From positions 248,001 through 312,000 of the forward strand of contig NZ_SPNJ01000001.1 of assembly GCF_004563925.1 (NCBI RefSeq): a stretch of 64,000 bases of DNA, given 5' to 3'. This DNA comes from Herbaspirillum sp. 3R11 (lineage in GTDB: Bacteria > Pseudomonadota > Gammaproteobacteria > Burkholderiales > Burkholderiaceae_D). The position numbers were made by a program, and so were the translations under genes. Below the pieces are notes generated by a model. The model was given only the letters and a program-made list of their open reading frames with translations, did not search any database and was not told where the DNA came from. Below are positions 37,812 to 46,309 of this stretch, in pieces; position 1 is the first letter of the stretch; every line of letters begins with the position of its first letter.

Positions 37812-38648
37812 ATGCTCAACGTCGATTTGCACTGCCACTCCAACGTCTCCGACGGCTTGCTGCCGCCGGCGGATGTGGCTGCGCGCGCCAAGGCCAACGG
37901 CGTCGACGTCTGGGCGCTGACCGACCATGACGAAATCAGCGGCATCGCCCTCGCACGCAAGGCGGCGCAAGAGCTCGACCTGCGTTACATCCCGGGCGTC
38001 GAGATTTCGGTGACCTGGGCCGGCCAGACGGTGCATATCGTCGGCCTGCGCATCGATGAAACCAACGCCGCGCTGGTACAGGGGCTGGCTGCCACACGCA
38101 ACGGCCGCGAGCGGCGTGCGCGTGACATTGCCGCCGAACTCGAAGTCGCCGGCATCCCTGATGCGTTCGAGGGCGCGTTGAAACATGTCGGCAATCCCGA
38201 CCTGATGTCGCGTACCCATTTCGCCCGTTACATCGTCGAAACCGGCCGTTGCGCCGATACCAAGGAAGTGTTCCGCAACTACCTGTGTGAAGGAAAACCG
38301 GGCTACGTACCGCATCGCTGGGCGTCGCTCAAGGAATCGGTCGACTGGATCCGCGGCGCCGGCGGTGTAGCGGTGATCGCTCATCCGGGCCGTTACCAGT
38401 ACAGCGAGCTCGAATTCGGTGCCTTGTTCGATGAGTTCAAGCAACATGGCGGCGCCGCCATCGAAGTCACCACCGGCAGCCATACACCCGACCAGTACGA
38501 GGAATACGCCCGCGTGGCCAAGCGTTTCGGCTTCCTGGCCTCGATCGGCTCGGATTTTCATGGTCCGGGCGAATCGCGCGTCGATCTGGGCGCCTTGCCG
38601 CCGCTGCCTTCGGGCCTGACGCCGGTCTGGCACGACTGGGACCTGTAA
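37812..38648 (+). CDS. PHP-domain phosphoesterase (3',5'-nucleoside bisphosphate phosphatase type)
   Basis: A 278-residue PHP-fold metal enzyme. The metal ligands appear in DLHCHSNVSDG near the N terminus, ALTDHDEISG, the PGVEIS block, AVIAHPGRY and the C-terminal IGSDFHGPG. The layout matches the TrpH/YciV/RnaAM group, which hydrolyses 3',5'-nucleoside bisphosphates and trims short RNA 5' ends. A GAGG Shine-Dalgarno lies upstream. Next come htpX and yciO; PHP gene plus yciO is a conserved pairing, here separated by htpX. Confidence 0.92.
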   Translation: MLNVDLHCHSNVSDGLLPPADVAARAKANGVDVWALTDHDEISGIALARKAAQELDLRYIPGVEISVTWAGQTVHIVGLRIDETNAALVQGLAATRNGRERRARDIAAELEVAGIPDAFEGALKHVGNPDLMSRTHFARYIVETGRCADTKEVFRNYLCEGKPGYVPHRWASLKESVDWIRGAGGVAVIAHPGRYQYSELEFGALFDEFKQHGGAAIEVTTGSHTPDQYEEYARVAKRFGFLASIGSDFHGPGESRVDLGALPPLPSGLTPVWHDWDL

Positions 38649-38737
38649 GCCTCTTGCCTGTGTTGCATGCGCAAGTCCCTTGATTTCTCCCCAATTGTTC
38701 CTATCTAATAACCACTTTCCTGATAGGAGTTTTCCGG

Positions 38738-39613
38738 ATGAAACGCATATTCCTCTTCCTCGCGACCAATATTGCCGTGCTGGTGGTGATGAGCGTGATC
38801 TTGTCGCTGCTCGGCGTGGACAAATTCCTGACGCGTTCCGGCCTGAACTTGCCGATGCTGCTGGTGTTTTCCATCGTGGTCGGTTTTACCGGTTCGATCA
38901 TTTCGCTGCTGATGAGCAAAACCATGGCGAAATGGAGCACTGGCGCGCGCGTGATCGACACGCCGGTCAATTCCACTGAAGTCTGGCTGGTCAATACCGT
39001 CAGCAAACTTGCCCAGCGCGCCGGCATCGGCATGCCTGAAGTGGCTGTGTATGAAGGCGAACCCAACGCCTTCGCCACCGGCGCCTTCAAGGATTCTGCC
39101 TTGGTGGCGGTCTCGACCGGTCTGCTGCAGGGCATGACCAAGGAAGAAGTCGAAGCCGTGCTCGGCCACGAAGTCGCCCACATCGCCAACGGCGACATGG
39201 TGACGATGACGCTGATTCAGGGCGTGGTGAATACCTTCGTGGTGTTCCTGTCGCGCGTGGTCGGCTATTTCGTCGACTCGGCGCTGCGCCGTAGCAATGA
39301 CAATTCCGGTCCCGGCATCGGTTACATGGTCACCGTCATGGTGTGCCAGATCGTGTTCGGCATCGGCGCCTCGATGATCGTCGCCTGGTTCTCGCGCCAT
39401 CGCGAATTCCGCGCCGACGCCGGTTCTGCGAAACTTCTCGGCGGTCCGCAACCGATGATCAACGCGCTGGCGCGCCTGGGTGGCATTTCTTCCGCCGGTT
39501 TGCCGCAATCGATGGCGGCGATGGGCATCAGCGACAAGCCCGGTTTCATGGAATTGTTTTCCACGCACCCGCCGATGGAGCAACGCATCGCTGCGCTGCG
39601 CGGTCAGCGCTAA
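38738..39613 (+). CDS. htpX: HtpX membrane protease
   Basis: A 291-residue M48B inner-membrane zinc protease that degrades misfolded membrane proteins. The zinc motif HEVAH is at residues 144-148, with a third ligand Glu in the [15 protein letters not shown] block. N-terminal membrane segments are near residues 4-26 and 37-58, with further ones after the motif. TAGGAG Shine-Dalgarno precedes the ATG. Terminated by its own hairpin, so probably independently regulated, for example by envelope stress. Confidence 0.96.
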   Translation: MKRIFLFLATNIAVLVVMSVILSLLGVDKFLTRSGLNLPMLLVFSIVVGFTGSIISLLMSKTMAKWSTGARVIDTPVNSTEVWLVNTVSKLAQRAGIGMPEVAVYEGEPNAFATGAFKDSALVAVSTGLLQGMTKEEVEAVLGHEVAHIANGDMVTMTLIQGVVNTFVVFLSRVVGYFVDSALRRSNDNSGPGIGYMVTVMVCQIVFGIGASMIVAWFSRHREFRADAGSAKLLGGPQPMINALARLGGISSAGLPQSMAAMGISDKPGFMELFSTHPPMEQRIAALRGQR

Positions 39614-39627
39614 GCTGGTGACGGCAG

Positions 39628-39656
39628 AAAACGGCGGCGTCACAACCGCCGTTTTT
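39628..39656 (+). terminator. Intrinsic terminator after htpX
   Basis: AAAACGGCGG (39628-39637), 8-nt loop, CCGCCGTTTT (39646-39655), continuing into further T's. Confidence 0.9.
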
Positions 39657-39698
39657 GCCTTTTTGACAGACAGTTGATTCGTCTAATTTGAAGGACCC

Positions 39699-40325
39699 AT
39701 GAGTCAGTTTTTCCAGATCCATCCCGACAACCCGCAGCTGCGCCTGGTCAAGCAGGCCGCGCAGATCATCCATGGCGGCGGCATCGTGGCCTTGCCTACC
39801 GATTCCTGTTACGCGCTGGTCTGCCAGCTCGACAACAAGGACGCGGTGGAACGCCTGCGCCGTATCCGCGGCGTCGACGAGAAGCATCACCTGACCCTGC
39901 TGTGCCGCGATCTCAGCGAGATCGCGCAATACGCCAAGGTCGACAACCGGCAATACCGTCTGCTCAAGGCCGCCACCCCGGGGCCGTACACCTTCATCCT
40001 GGAAGCCACCAAAGAGGTGCCGCGCCGGCTGAGCCATCCCTCGCGCAAGACCATCGGCCTGCGCGTGCCGGAAAACCAGATCGCCCATGCCTTGCTGGCC
40101 GAACTGGGCGAGCCGCTGATCGGCACCACGCTGATCCTTCCCGATCAGGAAGATGCGTTGACTGACGCCGAGGAAATCCGTGAACGCCTCGAAAAACAGA
40201 TCGAACTGGTCATCGACAGCGGCGCCTGCAGCCTGGAGCCGACCACCGTGATTGACCTCAGCGACGACAACGAGCCGGTGCTGGTCAGGCAAGGGCGGGG
40301 CGACGCCGCGCCGTTCGGTTTGTAA
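39699..40325 (+). CDS. YciO/TsaC-family L-threonylcarbamoyladenylate synthase-like protein
   Basis: A 208-residue YrdC-fold protein. The nucleotide/threonine site region is GGGIVALPTDSCYALVCQL, and the KHHLTLLCRD segment and GLRVPENQIAHALL are typical of the YciO branch rather than TsaC itself. YciO resembles the enzyme that makes threonylcarbamoyl-AMP for the t6A tRNA modification, but true TsaC/Sua5 usually supplies that function. The role is therefore probable tRNA modification or an accessory role. A terminator follows. Confidence 0.87.
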   Translation: MSQFFQIHPDNPQLRLVKQAAQIIHGGGIVALPTDSCYALVCQLDNKDAVERLRRIRGVDEKHHLTLLCRDLSEIAQYAKVDNRQYRLLKAATPGPYTFILEATKEVPRRLSHPSRKTIGLRVPENQIAHALLAELGEPLIGTTLILPDQEDALTDAEEIRERLEKQIELVIDSGACSLEPTTVIDLSDDNEPVLVRQGRGDAAPFGL

Positions 40326-40353
40326 TTCCTCCCGGGAAATTAATTTCCTCAGG

Positions 40354-40382
40354 AACGGACCGCCATGTTGCGGTCCGTTTTC
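40354..40382 (+). terminator. Intrinsic terminator after yciO
   Basis: AACGGACCGC (40354-40363), loop CATGTT, GCGGTCCGTT (40370-40379), then TTT. Confidence 0.9.
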
Positions 40383-40521
40383 GTTTCATCTTGTTTTGTG
40401 CATATTGAAATTGTCTTTTTGATAATTTCATCTTCCGATCACGACGGTTTCGGCCGGAAGACGCTCGATATTCCCGCAGCCCGTCCTTTTCCCTCTGCTA
40501 CCTCTGCTAAAATTCGCACCC

Positions 40522-41181
40522 ATGAATGATCTTATCCAGACTGTCGCAGTGTATGCGCTCCCGGTACTGTTCGCGATTACACTGCACGAGGCGGCCCACG
40601 CCTTCGCAGCCAAGTACTTCGGCGACAATACCGCCTACATGATGGGGCGCATGAGCCTCAATCCCCTCAAGCACATCGATCCCTTCGGCACCATTGTCAT
40701 TCCGGTGCTGCTGTATTTCGCCACCAGCGGCGCTTTCCTGTTCGGCTACGCCAAACCGGTGCCGCTGGACTTCGGCAAGCTGCGCAAGCCCAAGCGCGAC
40801 ATGGCCTGGGTGGCGTTGGCTGGTCCCGCCGCCAACTTCCTGATGGCGCTGATCTGGACGCTGATGATTTACGGGCTGGCCATCGGCGGCGTCGAAGAAG
40901 AGTTCTTCATGCTCATGGCCAAGGCCGGTGTACTGACCAATCTTGTCATGTTCGCGTTCAACCTGTTCCCGATTCCACCGCTCGATGGCGGCCGCATCCT
41001 GACCAGTTTGCTGCCGAACCGATATGCGTATAAATTTGCACAGATTGAGCCCTATGGCTTCTTCATCGTGATGGCGCTGGTGCTGCTCAAGGTGATTTAT
41101 ACCTGGTGGATGGCGCCGGTGATGTACCTGGCAGGCAGCCTGCTGCAACTGATCGTGTCGCCGATATCCTTCTTTTTCTGA
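40522..41181 (+). CDS. Site-2 protease family (M50) membrane metalloprotease
   Basis: A 219-residue polytopic membrane protein. The zinc motif HEAAH lies in the first hydrophobic helix, and the second active-site block FNLFPIPPLDGGRI supplies the Asp ligand. No PDZ domain, so it is the compact M50 type of unknown substrate rather than RseP. It is followed by trpS after 13 bp, so the two are co-transcribed. This pairing with trpS is common in proteobacteria. Confidence 0.92.
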   Translation: MNDLIQTVAVYALPVLFAITLHEAAHAFAAKYFGDNTAYMMGRMSLNPLKHIDPFGTIVIPVLLYFATSGAFLFGYAKPVPLDFGKLRKPKRDMAWVALAGPAANFLMALIWTLMIYGLAIGGVEEEFFMLMAKAGVLTNLVMFAFNLFPIPPLDGGRILTSLLPNRYAYKFAQIEPYGFFIVMALVLLKVIYTWWMAPVMYLAGSLLQLIVSPISFFF

Positions 41182-41194
41182 CTGAATCACAACC

Positions 41195-42394
41195 ATGTAT
41201 CCTGATCGCGTTGTCTCCGGTATGCGCCCCACAGGCGCGCTGCATCTGGGCCATTACCACGGCGCCCTGAAGAACTGGGTCAAGCTGCAATCCGAATTGC
41301 CTTGCCTGTTTTTCGTCGCCGACTGGCATGCGCTGACGACGCATTACGACGATCCCAGCGTGATCGAAACCAGCACCTGGGAAATGGTCATCGACTGGCT
41401 CGCCGCCGGTGTCGATCCCTCGCAATCGACCTTGTTCATCCAGTCGCGCGTGCCCGAACATGCCGAGTTGCACCTGTTGCTCTCGATGGCTACGCCGCTG
41501 GGCTGGCTGGAGCGCGTGCCGACCTACAAGGACCAGCAGGAAAAGCTCGCCGACCGCGATCTCGCGACCTACGGCTTCCTCGGCTATCCCTTGCTGCAGG
41601 CGGCCGACGTGCTGATCTACCGCGCCAGCCAGGTGCCGGTGGGTGACGACCAGATTCCCCATATCGAAATGATGCGCGAGATTTCGCGCCGCTTTAACCA
41701 TCTGTACGGCAAGGAAAAAGGTTTCGAGGAAAAAGCGCGCGAAGCCGTCAAGAAGCTCGGCGGCAAGCGTTCCAAGCTGTATCAGGAACTGCGCACGCAA
41801 TTCCAGGAGCAGGGCGACGAAGAGGCGCTGGAGCAGGCCAAGGCCATGCTGGACGACGCGCAGAATTTGTCGATGATCGACCGCGAGCGCCTGTTCGGTT
41901 ACCTCGAAGGCAGCCGCAAGCTGATCCTGACCGAGCCGCAGGCCTTGCTGACCGAAGCCTCGCGCCTGCCCGGACTGGACGGCGCGAAGATGTCGAAGAG
42001 CTACGGCAACGCCATTGCGCTGCGCGAAGACAAGGATTCCGTGACCAAGAAGGTCCGCACTATGCCGACCGATCCGCAGCGCGTGCGCCGCACCGATCCG
42101 GGCGACCCCGGCAAATGCCCGGTATGGCAATTCCACCTGGTGTACTCCGACGATGCCGTGCGGCAATGGGTCGACAAGGGCTGCCGTTCGGCCGGCATCG
42201 GTTGCCTGGAATGCAAGCAACCGGTGATCGACGCCATCCTCGCCGAGCAGCAGCCGATGCTTGAGCGCGCGCAGCAATACATCGACGATCCGTCGCTGGT
42301 GCGCGCGATCATCGCCGACGGCTGCGACACGGCGCGCAAGCTGGCGCAGGACACCATGCGCGACGTGCGCGAAGCCATGGGGCTGGGTTACTGA
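41195..42394 (+). CDS. trpS: Tryptophan-tRNA ligase, long form
   Basis: A class I aminoacyl-tRNA synthetase of 399 residues against about 330 in E. coli. The ATP motifs are GALHLGHYHG (HIGH variant) and GAKMSKSYGN (KMSKS). The extra length is mainly a charged, helical segment between the Rossmann core and KMSKS (about residues 175-235: KEKGFEEKAREAVKK, QELRTQFQEQGDEE). The frame is intact. This longer form is familiar in Betaproteobacteria. Confidence 0.95.
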   Translation: MYPDRVVSGMRPTGALHLGHYHGALKNWVKLQSELPCLFFVADWHALTTHYDDPSVIETSTWEMVIDWLAAGVDPSQSTLFIQSRVPEHAELHLLLSMATPLGWLERVPTYKDQQEKLADRDLATYGFLGYPLLQAADVLIYRASQVPVGDDQIPHIEMMREISRRFNHLYGKEKGFEEKAREAVKKLGGKRSKLYQELRTQFQEQGDEEALEQAKAMLDDAQNLSMIDRERLFGYLEGSRKLILTEPQALLTEASRLPGLDGAKMSKSYGNAIALREDKDSVTKKVRTMPTDPQRVRRTDPGDPGKCPVWQFHLVYSDDAVRQWVDKGCRSAGIGCLECKQPVIDAILAEQQPMLERAQQYIDDPSLVRAIIADGCDTARKLAQDTMRDVREAMGLGY

Positions 42395-42534
42395 TCGCCG
42401 TAGCAACGCCAGTAACGGAACCTGCAGCTTGCAGGAACTATGTAAGCAAATCTGAACAAATTGACCGATAGCAGTGGCTATCCGCTACAATCGGTCTTTT
42501 ATTTTCAACCGTATTCTCATTACGCACTAACATC

Positions 42535-43413
42535 ATGATCAAGGGCAGCATAGTCGCCATCGTCACGCCGATGCATCCGGATGGCAGTCTCGATTTCCCG
42601 GGCCTGCGCAAATTGATTGATTGGCATATCGCAGAGGGCACCGACGGCATCGTGATCGTCGGTACAACCGGCGAATCGCCGACCGTTTCGGTCGAGGAAC
42701 ACTCCGAACTGATCAAGGTCGCGGTTGAGCACACTGCCAAACGCATTCCCATCATCGCCGGCACCGGCGGCAATTCGACTTCGGAAGCCATCGAGCTGAC
42801 CGAATTCGCCAAGAAGGTCGGCGCCGACGCCTCGCTGCAGGTCGTTCCTTACTACAACCGTCCGACGCAAGAGGGCATGTACCTGCACTTCAAGAAGATC
42901 GCCGAAGCAGTCGATCTTCCGGTGATCCTGTACAACGTCCCCGGCCGCACCGTTGCCGACATGAGCAACGAGACCATCCTGCGCCTGGCGCAGGTCAAGG
43001 GCATCGTCGGCGTCAAGGATGCGACCGGCAACATCGGTCGCGGCACTGACCTGATCCGTCTCGCGCCGAAGTCGTTTGCGGTTTATTCCGGCGACGATCC
43101 GACTGCGTTTGCGCTGATGCTGTACGGCGGCCAGGGCAATATTTCGGTGACGGCCAACATTGCGCCGCGCGATATGCACGAGCTGTGCGCAGCGGCCATG
43201 AGCGGCAACCTCGCCCGCGCGATCGAGCTGAACAACAAGATGCTGCCTTTGCATAACAAACTGTTCGTCGAACCGAATCCGGTTCCCCTGAAATGGGCGA
43301 TGATCGAAGTGGGCCTGATAGAATCCGGCATGCGTTTGCCGCTGGCTCCGCTGGGCGCTGCATATCACGATACCGTGCGTGCCGCGCTGCGCGAGTCCGG
43401 TGTATTAAAATAA
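42535..43413 (+). CDS. dapA: 4-hydroxy-tetrahydrodipicolinate synthase
   Basis: A 292-residue (beta/alpha)8 lyase that condenses pyruvate with aspartate semialdehyde, the first step of diaminopimelate/lysine synthesis and the consumer of the Asd product. The Schiff-base Lys is in [11 protein letters not shown], the catalytic Tyr in [12 protein letters not shown], and GTTGESPT forms the substrate loop. bamC begins 63 bp later; dapA-bamC is the order behind the old name dapX. Confidence 0.98.
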   Translation: MIKGSIVAIVTPMHPDGSLDFPGLRKLIDWHIAEGTDGIVIVGTTGESPTVSVEEHSELIKVAVEHTAKRIPIIAGTGGNSTSEAIELTEFAKKVGADASLQVVPYYNRPTQEGMYLHFKKIAEAVDLPVILYNVPGRTVADMSNETILRLAQVKGIVGVKDATGNIGRGTDLIRLAPKSFAVYSGDDPTAFALMLYGGQGNISVTANIAPRDMHELCAAAMSGNLARAIELNNKMLPLHNKLFVEPNPVPLKWAMIEVGLIESGMRLPLAPLGAAYHDTVRAALRESGVLK

Positions 43414-43476
43414 TTAATTAACTAAACGGCAGTGTCGTTTTCCCTTGAACCCGAACCCGCTTTTCATTGCAACGAT

Positions 43477-44652
43477 ATGACAATTCGCAAGAACGTTCAC
43501 TCTGCTTCACGTCTCCTCCCACAACGTGGTCTCACGGGTCTTATGATTGCCCTGGCTTTCACCAGCCTGGCAGGATGCAGCGCCGTCAGCAACATGCTGG
43601 AAGGGGATCGTATCGACTACAAGAGCGCGGAAAAAGCCAAGGGCCCACGACTCGAAGTGCCGCCTGATCTGACCCAGCTGCAACGTGACAACCGTTACGC
43701 GATTCCGGAGTCGAGCAAGGGCGTCGCCACTGCGTCCGGCTACAACCTGGAACAAAAGACCCGTCCGGCAACCGACGCTGCTGCCGTGGCACCGGCCGCC
43801 AAGGGCGACCTGCGCATCGAGCGCGACGGCACCCAGCGCTGGCTGGTCGTGTCGCAGACGCCGGAGCAGCTGTGGGGACCGATCAAGGACTTCTGGCAAG
43901 ATTCGGGCTTCCTGATCAACGTCGAATCGCAAGATACCGGCGTGATGGAAACCGATTGGGCGGAAAACCGCGCCAAGATTCCGCAAGACTTCATCCGCAA
44001 CACGTTGGGCAGAGTGTTTGACTCGCTGTATTCGACCGGCGAGCGCGACAAATTCCGCACCCGTCTGGAACGCGGCCCGAACGGCACCACCGAAATCTTC
44101 GTGAGCCATCGCGGCGCCGAAGAAGTGCTGACCGGTTCGGCCAAAGAGACTTCGGTCTGGACTGCGCGTCCTTCCGATCCGGGCCTCGAAGCCGAATTCC
44201 TGGCGCGCCTGATGGTGCGTCTGGGCGCCGAAGAAACCAAGGCCAAGGCTGCCGTCGCCAATGCTCCGTCACTGCAGGCCCGTTCCAAGCTGCTCAAGAC
44301 CGCCAACGGTTCCAGCGTCCGGGTTGATGAAAGCTTCGACCGCGCATGGCGCCGCGTCGGTCTGGCGCTTGACCGCGTCGGCTTTACCGTGGAAGACCGT
44401 GATCGTACGCAAGGCCTGTACTTCGTGCGTTACGTCGACCAGAACCAGGACGCCAAGGACAAGGAATCCGGCGGCTTCTTCTCGAACCTGTTCAGTTCCA
44501 AGGACAAGGACAAGAAGGCTGCGCGTTACCGTATCGTGGTCAAGGGCACCGGCGATGTCAGCGACATCTCTGTCCAGAACAACGACGGCAAGCAGGAAGT
44601 TTCGCAAACCGCCGACAAGATCCTCGGTTTGCTGAATGACCAACTGAAGTAA
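43477..44652 (+). CDS. bamC: BamC (NlpB) outer-membrane assembly lipoprotein
   Basis: A 391-residue lipoprotein of the BAM complex that inserts beta-barrel proteins. The signal ends in the LAGC lipobox (Cys34). The unstructured BamD-binding N-terminal segment (IDYKSAEKAKGPRLEVPPDL) is followed by two helix-grip domains, the second near residues 270-391. ATG 43477 is preferred over an upstream GTG at 43432, because it places the signal peptide normally. A copy of the 142-bp palindromic repeat begins 10 bp after the stop. Confidence 0.93.
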   Translation: MTIRKNVHSASRLLPQRGLTGLMIALAFTSLAGCSAVSNMLEGDRIDYKSAEKAKGPRLEVPPDLTQLQRDNRYAIPESSKGVATASGYNLEQKTRPATDAAAVAPAAKGDLRIERDGTQRWLVVSQTPEQLWGPIKDFWQDSGFLINVESQDTGVMETDWAENRAKIPQDFIRNTLGRVFDSLYSTGERDKFRTRLERGPNGTTEIFVSHRGAEEVLTGSAKETSVWTARPSDPGLEAEFLARLMVRLGAEETKAKAAVANAPSLQARSKLLKTANGSSVRVDESFDRAWRRVGLALDRVGFTVEDRDRTQGLYFVRYVDQNQDAKDKESGGFFSNLFSSKDKDKKAARYRIVVKGTGDVSDISVQNNDGKQEVSQTADKILGLLNDQLK

Positions 44653-44662
44653 TACTTACATC

Positions 44663-44806
44663 AGAACCTGTTTGCGATCTGTAGCGAGAGGCCATCAGCC
44701 GGTGGCGGCCGGAGCGGAGGAACCGGAGTGTACTTCAGTACATGAGGATTCCGAGCACCGCCCGACGCCGGATCATGGCCTTGCAGTAAGATCGCAAACA
44801 GGTTCT
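44663..44806 (-). repeat. 144-bp imperfect palindromic repeat, copy 2
   Basis: Read on the minus strand, this copy aligns with copy 1 along its full length. Ends are AGAACCTG (44663-44670) and CAGGTTCT (44799-44806); the apex is TGTACT-TC-AGTACA (44729-44742). The outer stem reads CTGTTTGCGATC on both arms, fully paired. It fills nearly the whole bamC-MBL gap. Confidence 0.9.
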
Positions 44807-44835
44807 AAGCAGTACATGCCTTCGCGAGTCCACCG

Positions 44836-45615
44836 TTGAAATTCGCAAGTCTCGGCAGCGGCAGCGAAGGCAACGCCCTCATCATCTCCGGCACATCCGG
44901 CACGACCACTACCACGGTCATGCTGGATTGCGGTTTCGGCATCAAGGAAACCGAGCGTCGGCTGACTCGCATCAGCAAACTCCCACAAGACATCAACGGC
45001 ATCGTCGTCACGCATGAACATCAGGATCATGTCGGCGGCGTGTTCAAGTTCGCGCGTCGCCACCGTATCCCGGTGTGGCTGACCTACGGCACCTTCCAGG
45101 CCGTGGGCGAAGAGGCCTGCAAGGACGTCCAGCTGCATTTTTGCCGCGATAGCGAAGCGGTGATCATCGGCGACTTGTCATTGATGCCCTACACGGTCCC
45201 GCACGATGCCCGCGAGCCTGTGCAGTATGTTGCAGGCGACGGCACGCGCAAGCTCGGCGTGCTGACCGACGCCGGCCAATCAACTGCCCATCTGGTACAG
45301 GCGCTGGGTGGTTGCGATGCACTGGTGCTGGAGTGTAATCACGACCGCCAGATGCTGGCCGATTCCGCCTATCCGCCATCGCTGAAACGCCGTATCGGCG
45401 GCGCCTACGGCCATCTTGCCAACGACACCAGCGCCGACATCCTGGCGGCATTGGACAAGCAAAAACTGAAGACCGTGATCGGCGCGCATCTGAGCTTGAA
45501 GAACAATACGCCCGAGCTCGCACGTGCCGCGCTGTGCGGCGCATTGGGAGCGCATCCGAGTGAAGTCATGATCGCTTGCCAGGAAGAGGGTTTTGACTGG
45601 ATTGGCATCGCCTGA
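44836..45615 (+). CDS. MBL-fold metallohydrolase (YycJ/WalJ-like)
   Basis: A 259-residue metallo-beta-lactamase-fold enzyme. The metal motif THEHQDHVGG is HxHxDH; further His/Asp ligands occur in LTDAGQST and VIGAHLS. The family N terminus (KFASLGSGSEGNA) begins at TTG 44836 and no in-frame ATG precedes it, so a TTG start is inferred. Relatives include putative nucleases or phosphodiesterases linked to cell-wall or DNA-repair functions; the substrate is unknown. The order dapA-bamC-MBL is conserved in Burkholderiales. Confidence 0.9.
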   Translation: MKFASLGSGSEGNALIISGTSGTTTTTVMLDCGFGIKETERRLTRISKLPQDINGIVVTHEHQDHVGGVFKFARRHRIPVWLTYGTFQAVGEEACKDVQLHFCRDSEAVIIGDLSLMPYTVPHDAREPVQYVAGDGTRKLGVLTDAGQSTAHLVQALGGCDALVLECNHDRQMLADSAYPPSLKRRIGGAYGHLANDTSADILAALDKQKLKTVIGAHLSLKNNTPELARAALCGALGAHPSEVMIACQEEGFDWIGIA

Positions 45616-45729
45616 GGAGGCGTACGCCTGGATGGTATTCAGCGGAGGGAGGGGCGTGCGGAACAACAAGATCTGCAGCAGAGGGTGTACAGAGGCGAGC
45701 GCCAGGGGAAGCAAAGCGCGCAGGCATAA

Positions 45730-45756
45730 AAAAAGCCGACCATCGGTCGGCTTTTT
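45730..45756. terminator. Bidirectional intrinsic terminator
   Basis: AAAAAGCCGACC (45730-45741), loop ATC, GGTCGGCTTTTT (45745-45756). The flanking A and T runs make it effective in both directions, for the MBL gene and for the convergent small lipoprotein gene. Confidence 0.92.
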
Positions 45757-45771
45757 CCAATAATCAAAAGA

Positions 45772-46026
45772 TTATTTTGCTGGTGCTGCGTCAGCTGGCT
45801 TAGCGTCAGCTGCTGGTGCTGCAGGAGCAGCGTCAGCTGGCTTAGCATCAGCTGCTGGAGCTGCAGGAGCAGCGTCAGCTGGCTTAGCATCAGCTGCTGG
45901 TGCAGCTGGTGCTGCTGCAGGAGCTTCAACTGCTGGTGCTGGTGCAGGTGCTGGAGCTTCTTCTTTTTTACCGCAAGCAGCCAGAGCAACAGCCAACAAC
46001 GATGCGATCAACAGAGTCTTTGTCAT
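45772..46026 (-). CDS. Small Ala/Pro-rich repeat lipoprotein
   Basis: An 84-residue protein. The signal peptide ends with an LAAC lipobox (Cys18), followed by GKKEE and then a low-complexity tail of Ala, Pro, Asp and Lys. The tail contains three exact 14-residue repeats APAAPAADAKPADA. GAAGGAA upstream is a good Shine-Dalgarno. The extended tail could act as a periplasmic spacer; no catalytic domain is present. Function unknown; similar short Lys/Ala/Pro lipoproteins are common in the group. Confidence 0.85.
   Translation of the reverse strand: MTKTLLIASLLAVALAACGKKEEAPAPAPAPAVEAPAAAPAAPAADAKPADAAPAAPAADAKPADAAPAAPAADAKPADAAPAK
45788..45913 (-). repeat. Three 42-bp tandem repeats inside the small lipoprotein gene
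   Basis: Units at 45788-45829, 45830-45871 and 45872-45913. Units one and two differ at only two positions; the third diverges in its last ~10 bases. The repeat is in frame (14 codons), so copy number can change without a frameshift. Confidence 0.92.
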
Positions 46027-46062
46027 GAATATTCCTTCAATAATAATAAAATTTTGCGATGA

Positions 46063-46080
46063 ATAATTACCGGTAATTAT
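46063..46080. promoter_or_regulatory. Perfect 18-bp palindrome upstream of the small lipoprotein
   Basis: ATAATTACCGGTAATTAT is exactly self-complementary and lies 37-54 bp before the lipoprotein ATG on the minus strand, in the promoter region. It is a good candidate dimeric operator. The other 229 bp of this gap are AT-rich and hold no gene that I can support. Confidence 0.55.
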
Positions 46081-46309
46081 CGCTCTATAGGATGATTTCT
46101 TTGTCTTGCTTGTTAGCTCAACAATGAAAGCTTTCCAGCCCGATATTATAGCTACATTTTGGGAAAATCACATGCGAATTATTCTTTTCTGTAAGAATTT
46201 GTAAGATTGTTGCAAATCCCGTCAGCTTGTCGTCAGGCCTTTATTCATGCAGGTTTCCGGCCCATGGCAAATGCGCGGAAAACAAAAAATTGCCGAATTT
46301 TTAAGCTTC

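Noticed and set aside
45788..45913. CRISPR-like array
   Set aside because: The 42-bp repeats are directly adjacent without unique spacers and are in frame within a lipoprotein gene; no cas gene is present.
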